A stretch of DNA of 64,000 nt, from assembly GCF_015351595.1 (NCBI RefSeq), contig NZ_JADKPT010000003.1:124001-188000 (forward strand), in the 5' to 3' direction. Of the stretch, positions 62,128-64,000 are shown in pieces (positions within the stretch are counted from its first letter, which is position 1; every line of letters starts with the position of its first letter). This stretch comes from Flavobacterium sp. LC2016-12. GTDB lineage: Bacteria; Bacteroidota; Bacteroidia; Flavobacteriales; Flavobacteriaceae. The notes below the pieces were generated by a model. That model was given only the letters and a program-made list of their open reading frames with translations, had not been told where the DNA came from and made no database searches. The translations under genes were made by a program, and so were the position numbers.

Positions 62128-63909
62128 TTAACACCAGCTATCTTTTACATACGAAACCACAACAAATGCTTTTTTATCGCTTTGGTGATTAATCTTGTAT
62201 TTCGGAACATTGGCCGGAATTACAAAAGTTTCTGCATATTTGAATTTTTGAATGTTTTCTCCAGCGGATACTTCGGCCATATCGCCTTCAACCAACATAC
62301 AGATGTGGCATTGGCCAAACGTTTCGATTTCGATTTCACCCGTAAATTCGTAACGATCAACGGCGTAAAAATGATCTTCATGAGTTGGAAGACTTATTTT
62401 TATTCCATTCGAAAATGCTGCTTCGACAACTGGTTTTGAAATAAATTCATCCACTATCCTTTCGCCTTTTCTATCAAAATAAACATTTTTAAAACCGTGC
62501 TCTAAGTTGATTGGACGTGGTTTCCCATCCAATCCCGGGCGAACCCAATCGTACATTTTGAAAGTAAAAATATAAGGGGTGCTGCTTATTTCAAGAACCA
62601 TATTATTCTTCCCCGAAGCATGAATAGTTCCATTTGGAATCAGGAATAAATCGTGTTTTTTCGCCTGGAATTTTTGTACGTATTTTTCAATATCAATCGC
62701 TTCTGATTTCTCTTGCGATTCGATCAAAGCATTTTTGAATTCTTCCGGATTAATATCTTCTGTAAATCCTAAATAAACATCGGCATCATCGGTACAATCT
62801 AAAATATAATAAGTCTCGTCTTGTGTGAATGTTTCACCAAAATTTTCTCTGATATAATCTGGCCTCGGATGGCATTGTACCGAAAGATTTCCTCCGTCGA
62901 AAGTATCGAGATAGTCAAAACGAATTGGAAAATCATTTCCAAAACGGGCTGCTGCTTTTCCTAATACTTTCTTGTTGTCCTGAAACATTAAATAATCGAA
63001 AGAAACTTCTAATAAGTGGTTATTCCCTTCTAAGACAATTCCGTTTTCAGGAGTTATTAATTCAAACGACCAGGCATAATTTACCTCGTCCTGATTCAGG
63101 TCCTTAATATGTTCTTTCATCCATTGACCGCCCCAAACACCAGCTTCAAACCAAGGGCGGGCACGCAACGGACTTTCGAGCATCAAATCTAACGCGTTTC
63201 TAAAATCAGTTCCCTGCATCCAGGTAATTTCATTAATGCGCTGTTCATCAATAATAAAATCTATTTTTGGCAGTAAAGATGCTTTGTGAGCATTTAACAC
63301 TGGCCATTCAATAAAATATAATCTTTTGTAAATTTGAGTGTAAGCCAAAGTATCGGTACAACCAATATTTTTGGTTAAACCTGCTCGCATTCTGTATTGA
63401 ATTTCATTTTTAGGAACATCAACATAAATCAATTTTCCTGTCCAATTGGCTAAAGATGCTCCTGTTCCGTAAACTATGCAAATATCAGCAGTAGTATCAG
63501 GCTGAAGTGAATTCAATTTTTTACTATCGAAAAAATCCGAAAGTTCACCCAAATATCTTTTACCAAAAACCGGATCATCTCCGTTTAGATTGGGCTTAAT
63601 CATTTCATTAATTTCTGTCGATGATTTCAAACAGGAATTAATATCTGACCAAAGGACATTCAAATTTTTCTCAACCAAAACGGCATTCAAATGGCTTCTA
63701 AAATTTTCCCACAGCACGCCGCCAAATCCGTCAATAACAACTATTTTTTGCTTAGAAATAGCATTTGCCAACGATCTAAATCCTGTGAAAATCTCAGAAT
63801 TTGTGCTGAATGATGGAAAAACATTGTATTCCGCATTTGTTTTAACAATTGCATTTATGGGTAATAAAGGCTGTGAAGTTTTCCTTTGAGTCTGAATTGT
63901 TTGCTTCAT
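62128..63909 (-). CDS. Class I mannose-6-phosphate isomerase-like protein with N-terminal kinase-like domain
   Basis: 593 aa, cytoplasmic. The C-terminal part (about 240-593) is a type I phosphomannose isomerase: LSVQCHPRPDYIRENFGE carries the first zinc ligands, HDLFLIPNGTIHASG a second His, and a cupin-like end follows. The N-terminal part (about 30-235) looks like a nucleoside-kinase-like P-loop fold (VVIDGFGGVLWENF), but the GxxGxGK[ST] consensus lysine is not seen. ManA interconverts mannose-6-P and fructose-6-P. The operon also has GH92 and a sugar porter, so it probably completes mannose use. Whether the N-domain phosphorylates mannose or has lost activity is open. Confidence 0.85.
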   Translation of the reverse strand: MKQTIQTQRKTSQPLLPINAIVKTNAEYNVFPSFSTNSEIFTGFRSLANAISKQKIVVIDGFGGVLWENFRSHLNAVLVEKNLNVLWSDINSCLKSSTEINEMIKPNLNGDDPVFGKRYLGELSDFFDSKKLNSLQPDTTADICIVYGTGASLANWTGKLIYVDVPKNEIQYRMRAGLTKNIGCTDTLAYTQIYKRLYFIEWPVLNAHKASLLPKIDFIIDEQRINEITWMQGTDFRNALDLMLESPLRARPWFEAGVWGGQWMKEHIKDLNQDEVNYAWSFELITPENGIVLEGNNHLLEVSFDYLMFQDNKKVLGKAAARFGNDFPIRFDYLDTFDGGNLSVQCHPRPDYIRENFGETFTQDETYYILDCTDDADVYLGFTEDINPEEFKNALIESQEKSEAIDIEKYVQKFQAKKHDLFLIPNGTIHASGKNNMVLEISSTPYIFTFKMYDWVRPGLDGKPRPINLEHGFKNVYFDRKGERIVDEFISKPVVEAAFSNGIKISLPTHEDHFYAVDRYEFTGEIEIETFGQCHICMLVEGDMAEVSAGENIQKFKYAETFVIPANVPKYKINHQSDKKAFVVVSYVKDSWC

Positions 63910-64000
63910 TTGTGATTTGTGTTTTCTAAAATGTTCTCCACAGAAAATCTTATTTGATTTATGCTAATGAATTACTGTATTTAAATTGTGCGTTTAATCT

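Overview
This window reads as a chromosome segment of a Flavobacterium-like member of the Bacteroidota. The signs are low GC, SusC/SusD pairs, a giant SprB-repeat protein with a type IX secretion (T9SS) tail, TAnnTTTG-type promoter boxes, and no clear Shine-Dalgarno sites. No rRNA, tRNA, CRISPR array, insertion sequence or prophage is visible.

Left part (1-13461, minus strand): a glycan-utilisation locus. An ECF sigma factor, a FecR-type anti-sigma factor and a SusC porin with an N-terminal STN signalling domain form a trans-envelope regulatory relay. SusD, a GH2 beta-galactosidase-like enzyme and two exported Gfo/Idh/MocA oxidoreductases follow. A start-less coding remnant lies between SusD and GH2.

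Middle part (14055-28107): mixed housekeeping and regulatory genes. They include a PRC-barrel protein, a 51-aa membrane protein, a methyltransferase with a TPR lipoprotein, a TrmH-type RNA methyltransferase that looks leaderless, and a LuxR-type regulator. A Crp/Fnr-type regulator stands next to DJ-1/PfpI, monooxygenase and aldehyde dehydrogenase genes. A histidine kinase/response regulator pair and a GH89 alpha-N-acetylglucosaminidase complete this part.

Surface-protein part (28473-40625, plus strand): a phage tail-collar-domain protein, a periplasmic-binding-protein fold without signal peptide, a 3154-aa adhesin with about 30 SprB repeats, and an outer-membrane beta-barrel protein, all co-directional. 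The adhesin gene holds a perfect 690-bp tandem duplication.

Right part (40779-63909, minus strand): a large set for host-type or fungal glycans. It has GH20, a non-phosphorylating L-fucose-type branch (FucP-like permease, UxaA-family dehydratase, SDR, FAH-family hydrolase), a metallophosphoesterase, GH92, GH3 and GH2. A final four-gene operon encodes a mannose-6-phosphate isomerase fused to a kinase-like domain, a sugar porter, a divergent GH92 and a six-hairpin glycosidase. Together with GH89 this could strip galactose, N-acetylglucosamine, fucose and mannose from N-glycan-like substrates (inference). This part has no SusC/SusD pair of its own.

Non-coding DNA here is also structured: purine-rich heptad arrays at the 3' ends of two glycosidase genes, octamer-built hairpins between the FAH and SDR genes, and a REP-like nested palindrome at 48567-48696.
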